This document shows positions 51,565-60,137 of a stretch of 64,000 nucleotides of DNA, piece by piece; the first letter of the stretch is position 1; the number at the start of each line of letters is the position of its first letter. Below the pieces are notes generated by a model. The model worked only from the letters and a program-made list of their open reading frames with translations. It did no database searches and was not told the DNA's origin. This DNA comes from Bacillus sp. AFS073361 (lineage in GTDB: Bacteria; Bacillota; Bacilli; Bacillales; Cytobacillaceae), in the NCBI RefSeq assembly GCF_002567005.1, contig NZ_NUZU01000028.1, forward strand, positions 62,001 to 126,000, in the 5' to 3' direction. A program made the position numbers and the translations under genes.

Positions 51565-53322
51565 ATGACAAATGAGAGAACTTTGGACGAATTAATTAGG
51601 AATTTTACCGAACAAAATTTGAAAAAGAATGTAGATCGCCGCAGTTTTCTTTATGGCGCAGGCAAAATTGCAGGACTGTCCCTAGGGTTGGCCATTGCTC
51701 AGTCAATGGGAGGATTTAAAGTTGATGCGGCTCCAAATTTCAGCGAATATCCTTTTACACTTGGTGTTGCTTCTGGAGATCCATTATCTGATAGTGTAGT
51801 TTTATGGACAAGGTTGGCTCCGGATCCATTGAATGGCGGAGGGATGCCATCCCATATCGTTCCAGTCAATTGGGAACTTGCAACAGATGAAAACTTCCGC
51901 AACGTAATCAAACGAGGGACAGAACATGCCTCGCCTAGCCTCGCGCATTCTGTCCATGTAGAAGTGAGCGGACTGAAGGCGAACACGGTATATTTTTACC
52001 GATTTAAGACCGGAAATGAACTAAGCCCTGTTGGAAAAACAAAAACCCTTCCGGCAGCAGGTGACAGCATAGCAAGCATGACGTTCGCATTCGCTTCCTG
52101 TCAGCAATATGAACACGGATATTATACGGCGTACAAGCATATGGCGAAAGAGGATCTTGATCTTGTGTTCCACGTCGGCGATTACATATATGAATACGGT
52201 ACGAATGAGTATCTTTCTGCAACGGGCAATGTCCGTGCCCACAAAGGCGATGAAATTATCACGCTTGAAGATTACCGTACGCGTCATGCCCAATATCGTT
52301 CAGATGAACACCTGAGGGCTGCACATGCTGCATTCCCGTGGGTGGTCACATGGGATGACCATGAAGTGGAAAACAATTACGCAAATGTCATTCCAGAAAA
52401 GGACCAGTCTGTTGAAGAGTTTATCAAGCGCCGTGCCGCTGCTTACCAGGCATATTACGAGCACATGCCGCTCCGCAGGACGTCATTGCCTCACGATGGC
52501 GGGATGCAATTATACCGGGATTTCGCTTATGGTGATTTAGCGAACTTCTATGTTCTTGATACACGCCAGTACCGGGATGACCAGGCGAATGGTGATGGTA
52601 CGAAAGCCCATACACCGGAATCCTTGGATCCTAAGCGTACCCTTCTCGGTGCTGAGCAAGAACAATGGTTGTTTAACAATCTAGGAAATTCTAAATCTCA
52701 GTGGAACGTCCTAGCCCAGCAGATTTTCTTTGCACAGCGCAAATCCGGAACCAGCACAGCACCAAAATTCAGCATGGATTCATGGGACGGCTATCCGGCA
52801 CAACGCCAACGTGTCACAGATTTCGTTGCTGGCAAGAACCTTAACAACATTATTGTTATTACTGGCGATGTCCATGCAAGCTGGGCTTCTAACCTGACGA
52901 CTGATTACAACAATCCAGACGCTCCGATTATTGGGGCAGAGTTTGTAGGGACATCGATTACAACAGGAGGAAATGGATCGGATTGGCGTGCAGACACAGC
53001 CAAATATTTAGCGGACAACCCGCACATTAAATTCTTTAACAATTACCGCGGTTACGTTCGATGCCAGGTCACTCCAGAGCAATGGCGTGCAGATTACCGT
53101 GTTGTTCCGTTCGTAACAGAGCCGGGAGCTGATATTTCCACAAGGGCGTCATTTGTTGTTTATAAGAAAGATCAGACAGGGATCAAGGAAATAGCCGCTA
53201 CTACGGTGCCTATGGGTGTCAAAATGTCTGAAGAAGTCGAAGAAGACCGTCACCGTGCCCACGCACGAGCGCACGAAAAGCAAATGGAGAAAAAGCGCAA
53301 ACGCGGAGCCGTTACTAATTAA
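51565..53322 (+). CDS. phoD: Alkaline phosphatase/phosphodiesterase PhoD
   Basis: Secreted phosphodiesterase of 585 residues that degrades cell-wall teichoic acid and other phosphodiesters under phosphate starvation. Tat signal DRRSFLYGAGKIAG at about residue 24, then an Fn3-like N-terminal domain and the metallophosphatase core: FAFASCQQYEHGYY, FHVGDYIYEYG, TWDDHEVENNY, VLDTRQYR, QIFFAQRKSG and ITGDVHASWAS supply the Fe/Ca ligands. A basic tail (HRAHARAHEKQMEKKRKRG) may bind anionic wall polymer. It is followed by tatA and tatC, the B. subtilis phoD-tatAd-tatCd order, where TatAd-TatCd exports PhoD. Confidence 0.95.
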   Translation: MTNERTLDELIRNFTEQNLKKNVDRRSFLYGAGKIAGLSLGLAIAQSMGGFKVDAAPNFSEYPFTLGVASGDPLSDSVVLWTRLAPDPLNGGGMPSHIVPVNWELATDENFRNVIKRGTEHASPSLAHSVHVEVSGLKANTVYFYRFKTGNELSPVGKTKTLPAAGDSIASMTFAFASCQQYEHGYYTAYKHMAKEDLDLVFHVGDYIYEYGTNEYLSATGNVRAHKGDEIITLEDYRTRHAQYRSDEHLRAAHAAFPWVVTWDDHEVENNYANVIPEKDQSVEEFIKRRAAAYQAYYEHMPLRRTSLPHDGGMQLYRDFAYGDLANFYVLDTRQYRDDQANGDGTKAHTPESLDPKRTLLGAEQEQWLFNNLGNSKSQWNVLAQQIFFAQRKSGTSTAPKFSMDSWDGYPAQRQRVTDFVAGKNLNNIIVITGDVHASWASNLTTDYNNPDAPIIGAEFVGTSITTGGNGSDWRADTAKYLADNPHIKFFNNYRGYVRCQVTPEQWRADYRVVPFVTEPGADISTRASFVVYKKDQTGIKEIAATTVPMGVKMSEEVEEDRHRAHARAHEKQMEKKRKRGAVTN

Positions 53323-53393
53323 TTTAGTGGAAAGGCTTGGTTAAAGAACATTATCGATTCACCCCTACTGACACTTAGAGGAGATGAACTTAC

Positions 53394-53600
53394 ATGCTTT
53401 CCAATATTGGTATTCCTGGGTTAATTTTAGTACTCGTCATTGCTCTAATTATATTCGGGCCATCAAAGCTGCCGGAAATCGGTCGGGCATTTGGCCGTAC
53501 CTTAACCGAATTTAAAGGAGCTGCAAAGGAATTAGTATCTGATGATCACAAAGAGGAAGAGAAAAAACCTGCACTTTCTGCTGTGAGAAAGGAAAACTAA
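53394..53600 (+). CDS. tatA: Twin-arginine translocase subunit TatA (TatAd-like)
   Basis: Pore-forming Tat subunit of 68 residues: a short N-terminal helix ([17 protein letters not shown]), the hinge [14 protein letters not shown] and the amphipathic helix [16 protein letters not shown], then a charged tail. AGAGGAGATG precedes the ATG. It is the second gene of the phoD operon; its gene order matches tatAd of B. subtilis. A hairpin separates it from tatC, which may set the TatA:TatC ratio. A second tatA lies at 46175. Confidence 0.95.
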   Translation: MLSNIGIPGLILVLVIALIIFGPSKLPEIGRAFGRTLTEFKGAAKELVSDDHKEEEKKPALSAVRKEN

Positions 53601-53604
53601 TAGA

Positions 53605-53639
53605 AAAGAGAGCAGGCGGACTGCCCGTCAGCTCTCTTT
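53605..53639 (+). terminator. Hairpin between tatA and tatC
   Basis: Stem AAAGAGAGC / GCTCTCTTT with an inner GC-rich loop and only a weak T run; likely an attenuator or mRNA-stabilising 3' structure rather than a full stop. Confidence 0.55.
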
Positions 53640-53708
53640 CTATGTGTGCGGATGAATGTTGGAGCAACTTTCACTTAACCGCGTAAAAATAAAAAGGAGG
53701 TTTCTAGT

Positions 53709-54458
53709 ATGGGCTCCAAAGAGATGCGTCTGACAGATCATTTAGAGGAGTTTCGCCGGCGATTGATTATGACGGTACTGGCTTTTGTTACTTTTCTGAT
53801 TGCCAATTTTATTTTTGTCCAGGACATTTATAAGTGGCTTGTAAAGGAGCTGGATGGAAAACTGGCTATCCTTGGTCCGAGTGATATCCTCTGGGTCTAC
53901 ATGATGATCGCGGCAGTATTTGCAGTCGCTGCAACTATTCCAGTCGCTGCCTACCAGACGTGGCGTTTTGTGGCACCGGCGTTGAATCGTGAAGAAAGTA
54001 AGGTGACCTTAAGGTTCATCCCTGGGTTATTCCTGTTGTTTATTGGAGGAATTTCATTCGGTTATTTCGTGCTGTTTCCGATTGTGCTTCGATTTTTAAC
54101 GAATCTTTCTGCAGGACAATTTGAAACGATGTTCACAGCTGAAAAATATTTTCGGTTCATGATCAACCTAACACTGCCATTTGGCTTTCTGTTTGAAATG
54201 CCGCTCGTGGTGATGTTTTTAACAAGATTAGGTATTCTCAATCCAATTAGGCTAGCCAAGGCAAGGAAACTTTCCTATTTTAGTCTAATTGTTGTATCCA
54301 TTTTGATTACTCCGCCTGATTTTCTTTCAGATTTTCTTGTGATGATTCCATTGCTTCTACTATACGAAGTGAGCGTATCCTTGTCTAAGATTGTTTACAG
54401 GAAAAAATTGCTGCTTGAAGCGGTCCTACAGAACGATGGTCTACCGGAAAGCGGTTGA
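53709..54458 (+). CDS. tatC: Twin-arginine translocase subunit TatC (TatCd-like)
   Basis: Six-helix receptor subunit of the Tat translocase, 249 residues, starting behind AAGGAGG. The signal-peptide-binding N-terminus LTDHLEEFRRRLIM, the loop YQTWRFVAPALNREES and the conserved FEMPLVVMFLTRLGI and ITPPDFLSD stretches are intact. With TatA it exports folded proteins such as PhoD, and perhaps the multicopper oxidase at 47543. A terminator follows at 54510. Confidence 0.95.
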   Translation: MGSKEMRLTDHLEEFRRRLIMTVLAFVTFLIANFIFVQDIYKWLVKELDGKLAILGPSDILWVYMMIAAVFAVAATIPVAAYQTWRFVAPALNREESKVTLRFIPGLFLLFIGGISFGYFVLFPIVLRFLTNLSAGQFETMFTAEKYFRFMINLTLPFGFLFEMPLVVMFLTRLGILNPIRLAKARKLSYFSLIVVSILITPPDFLSDFLVMIPLLLLYEVSVSLSKIVYRKKLLLEAVLQNDGLPESG

Positions 54459-54509
54459 TTCACCACAGATCATCAGTGAAAAGAATTAATATAAATTGGA
54501 AAAATACTT

Positions 54510-54540
54510 AAGGATGATACCGAAATGGTTTCATCCTTTT
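54510..54540 (+). terminator. Rho-independent terminator of the phoD-tat operon
   Basis: AAGGATGA-T-ACC / GGT-T-TCATCCTT stem with a GAAAT loop and T run. Confidence 0.8.
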
Positions 54541-54593
54541 ATTTATGAGTCCAAAGAAATTGAAAATCTGTGGGTTTTGATTCAAAATGATGA

Positions 54594-54602
54594 TGTTATA
54601 AT
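54594..54602 (+). promoter_or_regulatory. Extended -10 promoter of copC-copD
   Basis: TGTTATAAT, a perfect -10 with the extended TG. The -35 is weak (TTTTGA, 16 nt upstream). It lies 49 nt before the copC start. Confidence 0.5.
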
Positions 54603-54650
54603 GAATGGAATGTGTAGAAAAATATTGGCTACCAAGAAAGGATATACAAA

Positions 54651-55196
54651 ATGAAAAGATTACTTTTTTTACTAGTTGTCATGTTGGTCACGCTTCCTTC
54701 GATTGCAAGCGCCCATACGGAATTAACCACATCCAATCCAACTTCGGGACAAGTTGTTAAAGAGGACCTTAAAGAAATCGTGCTTACCTATGAAGGAAAG
54801 ATTGAATCCTTAAGCACCATGACATTAGTAAAAGATGGTGAGAAAATACCTTTAGTAAGTGTTACCCCAAACGACAATCAACTAATCGGTACTGTATCAA
54901 CAGCCTTAGAAAATGGTACCTATTCCATTCAGTGGAGTATTGCTGGTGAAGATGGTCACCCTATATCTGGTGAAATCCCCTTTACGGTGCAAAAGGTAGT
55001 GAAGGAAGAACCAAAGGCTGAAACAAAACAGCCCGTTACTCCAAAAAAGGAAGAACCTAAAAAAGAGAATTCTAACCAGGAAAAAACAAAAAATGATTCG
55101 GCGGATTCTACATCAAATACGAAGAATATTATTATTAGTGTGGTCGTCCTCATTTTAATCATTGGAGTATTCCTTTTATTTAGAAGGAAGCGTTAG
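54651..55196 (+). CDS. CopC-domain copper-binding protein, membrane anchored
   Basis: Exported copper-binding protein of 181 residues. The signal peptide ends SIASA, so the mature chain starts with His (AHTELTTSNPTSG), the N-terminal copper ligand of CopC proteins. The beta-sandwich closes with WSIAGEDGHPISGEIPFTV, where DGH is the second conserved copper site. A Lys/Glu/Asn linker and one C-terminal helix (IIISVVVLILIIGVFLLF) anchor it outside. It is one base pair group (2 nt) before the CopD gene. In B. subtilis the two are fused as YcnJ; here they are split. Confidence 0.88.
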   Translation: MKRLLFLLVVMLVTLPSIASAHTELTTSNPTSGQVVKEDLKEIVLTYEGKIESLSTMTLVKDGEKIPLVSVTPNDNQLIGTVSTALENGTYSIQWSIAGEDGHPISGEIPFTVQKVVKEEPKAETKQPVTPKKEEPKKENSNQEKTKNDSADSTSNTKNIIISVVVLILIIGVFLLFRRKR

Positions 55197-55198
55197 TA

Positions 55199-56275
55199 AT
55201 GGGACTGTTAATTCCTATCGCAGAATTCGGTAATTATTTGTTGTATTCGATTCTTGTTGGACATGTGGCTTTGCGGTTTGTACCTGAATCCAATAAACCA
55301 AAAATCAATATTCCAATACCTGTTTTACTGCTTTCCACACTTGGAATTATTATTTTCTCATTAGGACCTGTTGTTCAGACGGTTTCCTATTTTCAAGGTG
55401 GAGTGGGTCTTCCTTTAGCCATTAAATCTGTGTTGTTGGACTTCCAAGTAGGAAAAGCATGGATTTTTATTGGGTTTATGGCGACCTTCTTATATCTAGC
55501 CATTTTGCTAAAGGGCTCCAAATATGTGCAATCCATTTTGCTGTTCCTGATGATAGTAGCTGTTGGATATTCCAGTCATTCTGCTTCACTGTCATTTTGG
55601 CCAGGATTGCTGTCACATAGCACTCATTTTCTAATCATTACATTATGGACAGGGATCCTTATTCAAGTTGCTTGGTTCTCGACAGAGTGGTCAAATTGGT
55701 CTAAATTTTTACGGTGGTTTACGCCTTTTGCCATTTTCTGTATCCTCATCATACTTTTTAGCGGGATTTATCTAATGCTATTTGTAGTTGAACCTAGAGA
55801 TTATGTTCGAACTTGGGTTTTGCCGTATGGACAAATGCTTCTATTAAAGCATATCAGTATCGTTCCCGTATTGGTTTTTGCCTTAATCAATGGTGTGCTT
55901 TCAAGGAAAACAGTAAAACTCCCTGCCTTTAATCCGAAACCGTGGGTAAAAGCAGAAAGTATTATTTTATTGTTCGTTTTCTATTTTACAGCGGTGATGG
56001 GAACGCTGTCGCCGCCACATGAGGTTGAATTTACGGTGAAGTCGGAAGGCGCATCAAAGTGGGTAGAATGGTTATTGGGAAAGAATATTCTTTCCACCTT
56101 ACAGTTGAATTTAGTACCGTCCCTTCAAACGGGACTACTAATCATTGTTTCTATCCTATTTTTGTTCCTGATTATCATTAGTTTTAAAAGGGTAAAGCCT
56201 ATTCTAGGAGTTGTCTTTGGTGTCGGTTTTATCGCAGCATTGTATTTTGGTTTAATTCTGTCTATTGCTATATAA
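55199..56275 (+). CDS. CopD-family copper transport membrane protein
   Basis: Polytopic protein of 358 residues with about eight helices, of the CopD type that imports copper handed over by CopC. Conserved metal-site positions are visible in GLLSHSTHFLIITLWTG and LLLKHISIVPVLVFALING. The C-terminal part (TAVMGTLSPPHEVEF) matches the YcnJ C-terminus. AAGGAAGCG precedes the ATG, which starts 2 nt after the copC stop. Copper uptake is the family inference; regulation is not visible. Confidence 0.85.
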   Translation: MGLLIPIAEFGNYLLYSILVGHVALRFVPESNKPKINIPIPVLLLSTLGIIIFSLGPVVQTVSYFQGGVGLPLAIKSVLLDFQVGKAWIFIGFMATFLYLAILLKGSKYVQSILLFLMIVAVGYSSHSASLSFWPGLLSHSTHFLIITLWTGILIQVAWFSTEWSNWSKFLRWFTPFAIFCILIILFSGIYLMLFVVEPRDYVRTWVLPYGQMLLLKHISIVPVLVFALINGVLSRKTVKLPAFNPKPWVKAESIILLFVFYFTAVMGTLSPPHEVEFTVKSEGASKWVEWLLGKNILSTLQLNLVPSLQTGLLIIVSILFLFLIIISFKRVKPILGVVFGVGFIAALYFGLILSIAI

Positions 56276-56310
56276 GGACAGTTAGTAAACACTAACAACA
56301 CATACGTTAG

Positions 56311-56345
56311 AAATAGCGAGGGTTTATACCCTTGCTATTTTTGTT
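56311..56345 (+). terminator. Rho-independent terminator of copC-copD
   Basis: 12-bp near-perfect stem AAATAGCGAGGG / CCCTTGCTATTT (one G-T pair), 6-nt loop, then TTG TT. Confidence 0.8.
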
Positions 56346-56433
56346 ATTAATTGCTATTCCATCATTTTGCGAATTACGATGTAGCAAACCATTTTCGCAG
56401 TCTCCGTACGATTTCGTGTAGGTATGAGAAATC

Positions 56434-56620
56434 ATAGGCGGAGAATTTCCGGCTATTGTATAAAGAGGGGGCTTAAGAAGCAGATATAAGCGGAGACATT
56501 CCGTTTAACTTCTCTTTATAAGACAAAATCCAAAGATTTGGATAATATAACCGGAAAAACTTCCCTTATTCTTAAGGAAATATAGGTATTTCCCAATTTA
56601 GCCGGAAATTTTCCGTTTAT
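56434..56620. repeat. Four spaced CGGA...TCCG palindromic elements in a gene-free stretch
   Basis: Imperfect palindromes of about 23 bp recur at 56434-56456, 56486-56508, 56545-56569 and 56598-56620, each built on (g)CGGA-N-TTTCCG (for example CCGGAAATTTTCCG). Starts are 52 to 59 bp apart. The gap 56346-56771 has no gene; apart from these and the promoter/operator at its right end I see nothing else. Confidence 0.6.
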
Positions 56621-56732
56621 TTTCCATATACATTGAAATCACCAGTCAGTTCTAACAGATCTTAACCTTAAATTTCAAGAAAATTCAGTTGACTTATTTT
56701 TTAGTTGTTTTAATATATAATTATAAAACAGT

Positions 56733-56748
56733 GTTTTACTTATAAAAC
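56733..56748. promoter_or_regulatory. Putative IclR-cluster operator 1 (before hydrolase gene)
   Basis: GTTTTACTTATAAAAC, pattern GTTTT-N6-AAAAC. It lies just downstream of TTGACT (56689) with -10-like TAATAT/TATAAT (56711-56721), and 24 nt before the hydrolase start. Confidence 0.6.
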
Positions 56749-56771
56749 AAACTTCGTTTGGAGGGGAAAGC

Positions 56772-57566
56772 ATGCCATTTTTACAAGTAGTAGATCTACA
56801 GATTCATTATGAAATTGAGGGAGAGGGACCTCCATTAATCATCTTACATGGAATGGGTAACAACTCGCAGTCCTGGAAAAAACAATTACAGGGCTTAGCT
56901 AAGCAGTTCACGGTGATTGCCTGGGATGCGCCTGGATACGGGAAAAGTTCAGATCCTGTAGTAGAATTGAAAGAATTTAGTCAGTTTGCGGATGTGTTAA
57001 AAGGATTTATTGAAAAATTAAACTATCCATCCGTCACGCTCCTAGGACATTCGATGGGCTCAGCGATTGCGCTCGAATTTTGTTACCGCTTTCCTGAAAT
57101 GGTAGATGCGTTGATTATTTCAGATGCAACCAGAGGGGCAGCAGCCCTGAGTAAAGAAGAGAATGAACGAAGATTAAACAACCGTCTCCGTAATATTAAT
57201 ACTCTAGATCCAAAAGAACTTGCCAAGCTGCGTGTGCAGGAACTTTTATCTCCGCAGCCGGATCCAGGAATACTGAAAGAAGCAGAAAGAATCTATTCGC
57301 AAATCAGACCGATGGGCTTCCGCTCTGTGGCCTATTCGCTTTTTTCCCTGAACCAAATGGAGATCCTCTCTTCAATCCATGTTCCTACGCTGGTAATTTG
57401 CGGAGAATTAGATCGAGTAACACCTGTTAGTGAATCGCAGATATTTCATGAGGGTATTAAGGAATCCACATTTGTGACCATCCCTGGAACCGGACATTTG
57501 TGTTATCAAGAAGCCCCTGCTAGTTTTAATGGAATTGTTCTTGACTTTCTAACCAAATACCAATAA
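56772..57566 (+). CDS. Alpha/beta hydrolase, possibly ring-cleavage-product hydrolase
   Basis: Cytosolic hydrolase of 264 residues with the full catalytic set: oxyanion loop HGMGNN, nucleophile Ser in GHSMGSA, acid in CGELDRVTP and His in GTGHLCYQE. Start behind GGAGGGG. It is closest in shape to esterases and to MhpC/BphD-type C-C hydrolases. An extradiol-type dioxygenase is encoded in the same cluster, so cleavage of a meta-ring-fission product is a reasonable guess, but 3-oxoadipate enol-lactonase activity is equally possible. A GTTTT-N6-AAAAC operator precedes it and the IclR gene follows. Confidence 0.82.
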   Translation: MPFLQVVDLQIHYEIEGEGPPLIILHGMGNNSQSWKKQLQGLAKQFTVIAWDAPGYGKSSDPVVELKEFSQFADVLKGFIEKLNYPSVTLLGHSMGSAIALEFCYRFPEMVDALIISDATRGAAALSKEENERRLNNRLRNINTLDPKELAKLRVQELLSPQPDPGILKEAERIYSQIRPMGFRSVAYSLFSLNQMEILSSIHVPTLVICGELDRVTPVSESQIFHEGIKESTFVTIPGTGHLCYQEAPASFNGIVLDFLTKYQ

Positions 57567-57638
57567 GTGAATATCTTTCTTTGCTTAAATTTTGATAAAA
57601 TAGTAGTATAAGTAAATTAACAATGAGATGGTGAATTG

Positions 57639-58433
57639 ATGATGGCAAAAGAAGAAAAGGACAGATATAATGCCAATTCGCTAGTAAGGGGATTGGAAAT
57701 TTTAAAGTTATTTAGTGAAGAGCGTCCGACATTATCCTTAGTTGAAATTGCAAAAGAACTTGATGTGAGTCGAACTGTTCCGTTCCGATTATTGTATACA
57801 CTCCAAACACTTGGATATCTCGATCAGGATGAACACACGAAACGCTACAGTTTAACTCCGAAAGTGCTAGAATTAGGCTTTGCTTATTTAAGTACATTAA
57901 AACTCCCGGAAATTGCGCAGCCTTATTTAGAAAAATTAAGGGATGAGACAGGGGCATCTTGTCACTTATCTATTTTGGATGGACAAGAAGTCGTTTATGT
58001 CGGCAGTGCACCTGTCCGAGGGGTGTCTGCAGTCAATGTGAATATTGGGTTAAGACTGCCCGCCCATGCGATCGCTAATGGAAAGGTGCAGCTTGCTTAT
58101 CAACCTCAAGAAAAACTAAATCAAATATTATTTGGCTCAAATTTAAAACCTTACACGGAACGAACGCAAACCGATTATATGGATTTTCAAGAGGAGTTAG
58201 CAACAATCAGGCAAAAGGGATATGCGATTACTAAAGGAGAATTCCACCATGGAATTCAGTCCGTGGCAGCACCGATCTTTGAGAGAACTGGTAAAGTAAT
58301 GGCTGCCCTTAATGTGGTTGCAACTGAGGCTACTTTCAACCAAGATTTTATTGAAAAAATAGCTGTACCTAAAGTATTGGAAACTTCTGAAATTCTTTCT
58401 GGCTTTATGGGCTATCATACAAAAATAAATTAG
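57639..58433 (+). CDS. IclR-family transcriptional regulator
   Basis: Regulator of about 264 residues. An N-terminal winged helix (VRGLEILKLFSEERPTLSLVEIAKELDVSRTVPFRLLYTL) is followed by a GAF-like effector domain (LPEIAQPYLEKLRDETGASCHLSIL, LPAHAIANGKV, GIQSVAAPIF). Start ATG 57639 is favoured by GGTGA spacing; TTG 57636 and ATG 57642 are alternatives. IclR proteins commonly control aromatic acid catabolism, as the neighbours suggest. The 16-bp GTTTT-N6-AAAAC sites around it are probably its targets. A terminator lies 4 nt after the stop. Confidence 0.9.
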   Translation: MMAKEEKDRYNANSLVRGLEILKLFSEERPTLSLVEIAKELDVSRTVPFRLLYTLQTLGYLDQDEHTKRYSLTPKVLELGFAYLSTLKLPEIAQPYLEKLRDETGASCHLSILDGQEVVYVGSAPVRGVSAVNVNIGLRLPAHAIANGKVQLAYQPQEKLNQILFGSNLKPYTERTQTDYMDFQEELATIRQKGYAITKGEFHHGIQSVAAPIFERTGKVMAALNVVATEATFNQDFIEKIAVPKVLETSEILSGFMGYHTKIN

Positions 58434-58436
58434 TGA

Positions 58437-58463
58437 GCTTGCGGACCATCGCAAGCTTTTTAT
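58437..58463 (+). terminator. Rho-independent terminator after the IclR gene
   Basis: 8-bp stem AGCTTGCG / CGCAAGCT, 6-nt loop, TTTTTATT. Confidence 0.85.
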
Positions 58464-58466
58464 TTG

Positions 58467-58482
58467 TTTTATATACAAAACG
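58467..58482. promoter_or_regulatory. Putative IclR-cluster operator 2
   Basis: GTTTTATATACAAAAC, upstream of the MFS promoter at 58518. Confidence 0.55.
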
Positions 58483-58517
58483 CATTTTATCAAATGAAAC
58501 AAATTGAATAATTACGG

Positions 58518-58582
58518 TTGACACAATTTTCTCAAAACTTTAAAATAAACTTAGGTAGCAAACCTTGTTTTATATATAAAAC
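58518..58582 (+). promoter_or_regulatory. MFS-gene promoter with downstream operator 3
   Basis: TTGACA (58518), 17-nt spacer, TAAAAT (58541). The perfect palindrome GTTTTATATATAAAAC (58567-58582) lies at about +14 relative to the predicted start. The leader to the TTG start codon is about 160 nt. Confidence 0.7.
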
Positions 58583-58715
58583 ATATTCGTTGCTACTGGA
58601 AAATATTAAAGGAGGGATAAAAGTCCGTTTGGGGCAATGAAATATTATATAATTGATAATAAAATCTTATGGAAGCGCATTCACTGGGATTCAAAACTAA
58701 AAGGGGGCACTTTTC

Positions 58716-59993
58716 TTGCTGAAAACGAATAAACGTTGGATTTATATTGCCATGCCTATTTTCTTTTTTTGGTTTTTTGGACAAATTGATAAATTAGGGA
58801 TTTCGATTATCCAAACCGATCAAGGTTTCTTAACTGATCTAGGATTAACTGGTGCCGATAAGAACGCAAAAATTGGAATGATTACTTTTATCTTTACGAT
58901 TTCTTATGCCTTATCCAATATCTTCTGGGGTTTTATCATAGACAAGCTTGGGGCAAGGAAGACAGGTATCATCGGTCTGATTGTATGGGCGATTACGATG
59001 GTGATTGGCGGGTTATCAACTTCTTACGAGATGTTTATCTTGAGCCGTGTCATTCTTGGTATCGGTGAAGGAATGATGATTCCAATTTGCGGGAAATTTA
59101 TCTCCAATTGGTTCCACCAGCGCGAACTCGGTCGGGCGCAATCTTCATGGCTGGCAGGAAACTATTTAGGACCGGCATGTGGAGCCATTATCTTAACTCT
59201 TGTGATTGCTACTTTCCATTGGCAAGCCGCCTTTTTTGTTTTAGCAGCGTTTAATATTTTCATTGTTCTTCCCATGTTTATCTTCCTTACACGTGATACA
59301 CCTGAAGAACATCCACGTTTAGATCCACAGGAATTAGCGTATATTCGTCAGTCAGATTCCAAAGCACCAACGAAAAAACAGAGCTTTGCTCAAGACTACC
59401 GTTATTGGATTGTTTGGTTCGGCATGTTAGTGTCATCGTTCTTATTTTTTGGGATTAGTATTTGGCTTCCTACTTATTTAGTTGGTGCGAAAGGTTTCTC
59501 AAGAGAGGCGATGACTGGAATCACCTCGTTATCTTGGCTCTTTGCCTTGGGATTCGTTCTCATTTGCGGGTATTTGGCCGATAAAACTAAGCGTCCTAGT
59601 TTACTTGCGACGATTCTATTTCTTTTGACAGCCACCTTTTTAACAGCAGCAATTCTTTCGCCGCAGCCAGTGATGGCGGGGGTTTGCATGGGCTTAGCGA
59701 TGGGAACGCAAGGGGGAGTATTCCATTTAAGTAACTTATTTATGGTTAAATTCTCGACACCTGAAACAGCCGGCCGTGCAGCTGGATTAATGGGTTTCAC
59801 GAACATTCTAGGCGGGTTTTCTAGCTATATTATGGGCTTTATGGTTGATATCGCTGGCGGGGACTTTGGACCGTCAATTGTTATGTTGATTATCGCAGCT
59901 GCGCTCGGATTCGTTGCGTACCTGTTTACTTTAAAAAGAGAAGCATCTGAGCTCAAGATTGAGAGTGTCCCTCCCAATCGGGTGACAATCTAG
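58716..59993 (+). CDS. MFS transporter, ACS/aromatic-acid type
   Basis: Major-facilitator symporter of 425 residues with twelve helices. It starts at TTG 58716, 8 nt after AAGGGGG. The motif FIIDKLGARKTG between helices 2 and 3, and SRVILGIGEGMMIPICGKFISNWF, match the anion:cation symporter (ACS) branch that takes up hexuronates, galactonate, phthalate and hydroxyphenyl acids. It is controlled by a palindromic operator and sits in a catabolic cluster, so it probably imports the compound the cluster degrades. Confidence 0.88.
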   Translation: MLKTNKRWIYIAMPIFFFWFFGQIDKLGISIIQTDQGFLTDLGLTGADKNAKIGMITFIFTISYALSNIFWGFIIDKLGARKTGIIGLIVWAITMVIGGLSTSYEMFILSRVILGIGEGMMIPICGKFISNWFHQRELGRAQSSWLAGNYLGPACGAIILTLVIATFHWQAAFFVLAAFNIFIVLPMFIFLTRDTPEEHPRLDPQELAYIRQSDSKAPTKKQSFAQDYRYWIVWFGMLVSSFLFFGISIWLPTYLVGAKGFSREAMTGITSLSWLFALGFVLICGYLADKTKRPSLLATILFLLTATFLTAAILSPQPVMAGVCMGLAMGTQGGVFHLSNLFMVKFSTPETAGRAAGLMGFTNILGGFSSYIMGFMVDIAGGDFGPSIVMLIIAAALGFVAYLFTLKREASELKIESVPPNRVTI

Positions 59994-60055
59994 TATGTTA
60001 TACGTTACGTATATAAAACATAGTTTTAAATATTAAATTTTCTCAATATTTTTAA

Positions 60056-60120
60056 TTGACAATTATAATATTGAGATTTATTATTGGTTTATAAAGAAAA
60101 CAATGTTTTGCATATAAAAC
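60056..60120 (+). promoter_or_regulatory. Cupin-operon promoter with downstream operator 4
   Basis: TTGACA (60056), 17-nt spacer, TATTAT (60079). GTTTTGCATATAAAAC (60105-60120) lies at about +14, the same architecture as before the MFS gene. A degenerate copy is at 60004-60019. Confidence 0.7.
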
Positions 60121-60137
60121 ATAGAGGAGTGTTGAAA

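Noticed and set aside
56346..56760. CRISPR array from the evenly spaced CGGA/TCCG elements
   Set aside because: Units are imperfect, only four, palindromic rather than direct repeats, and no cas genes are near.
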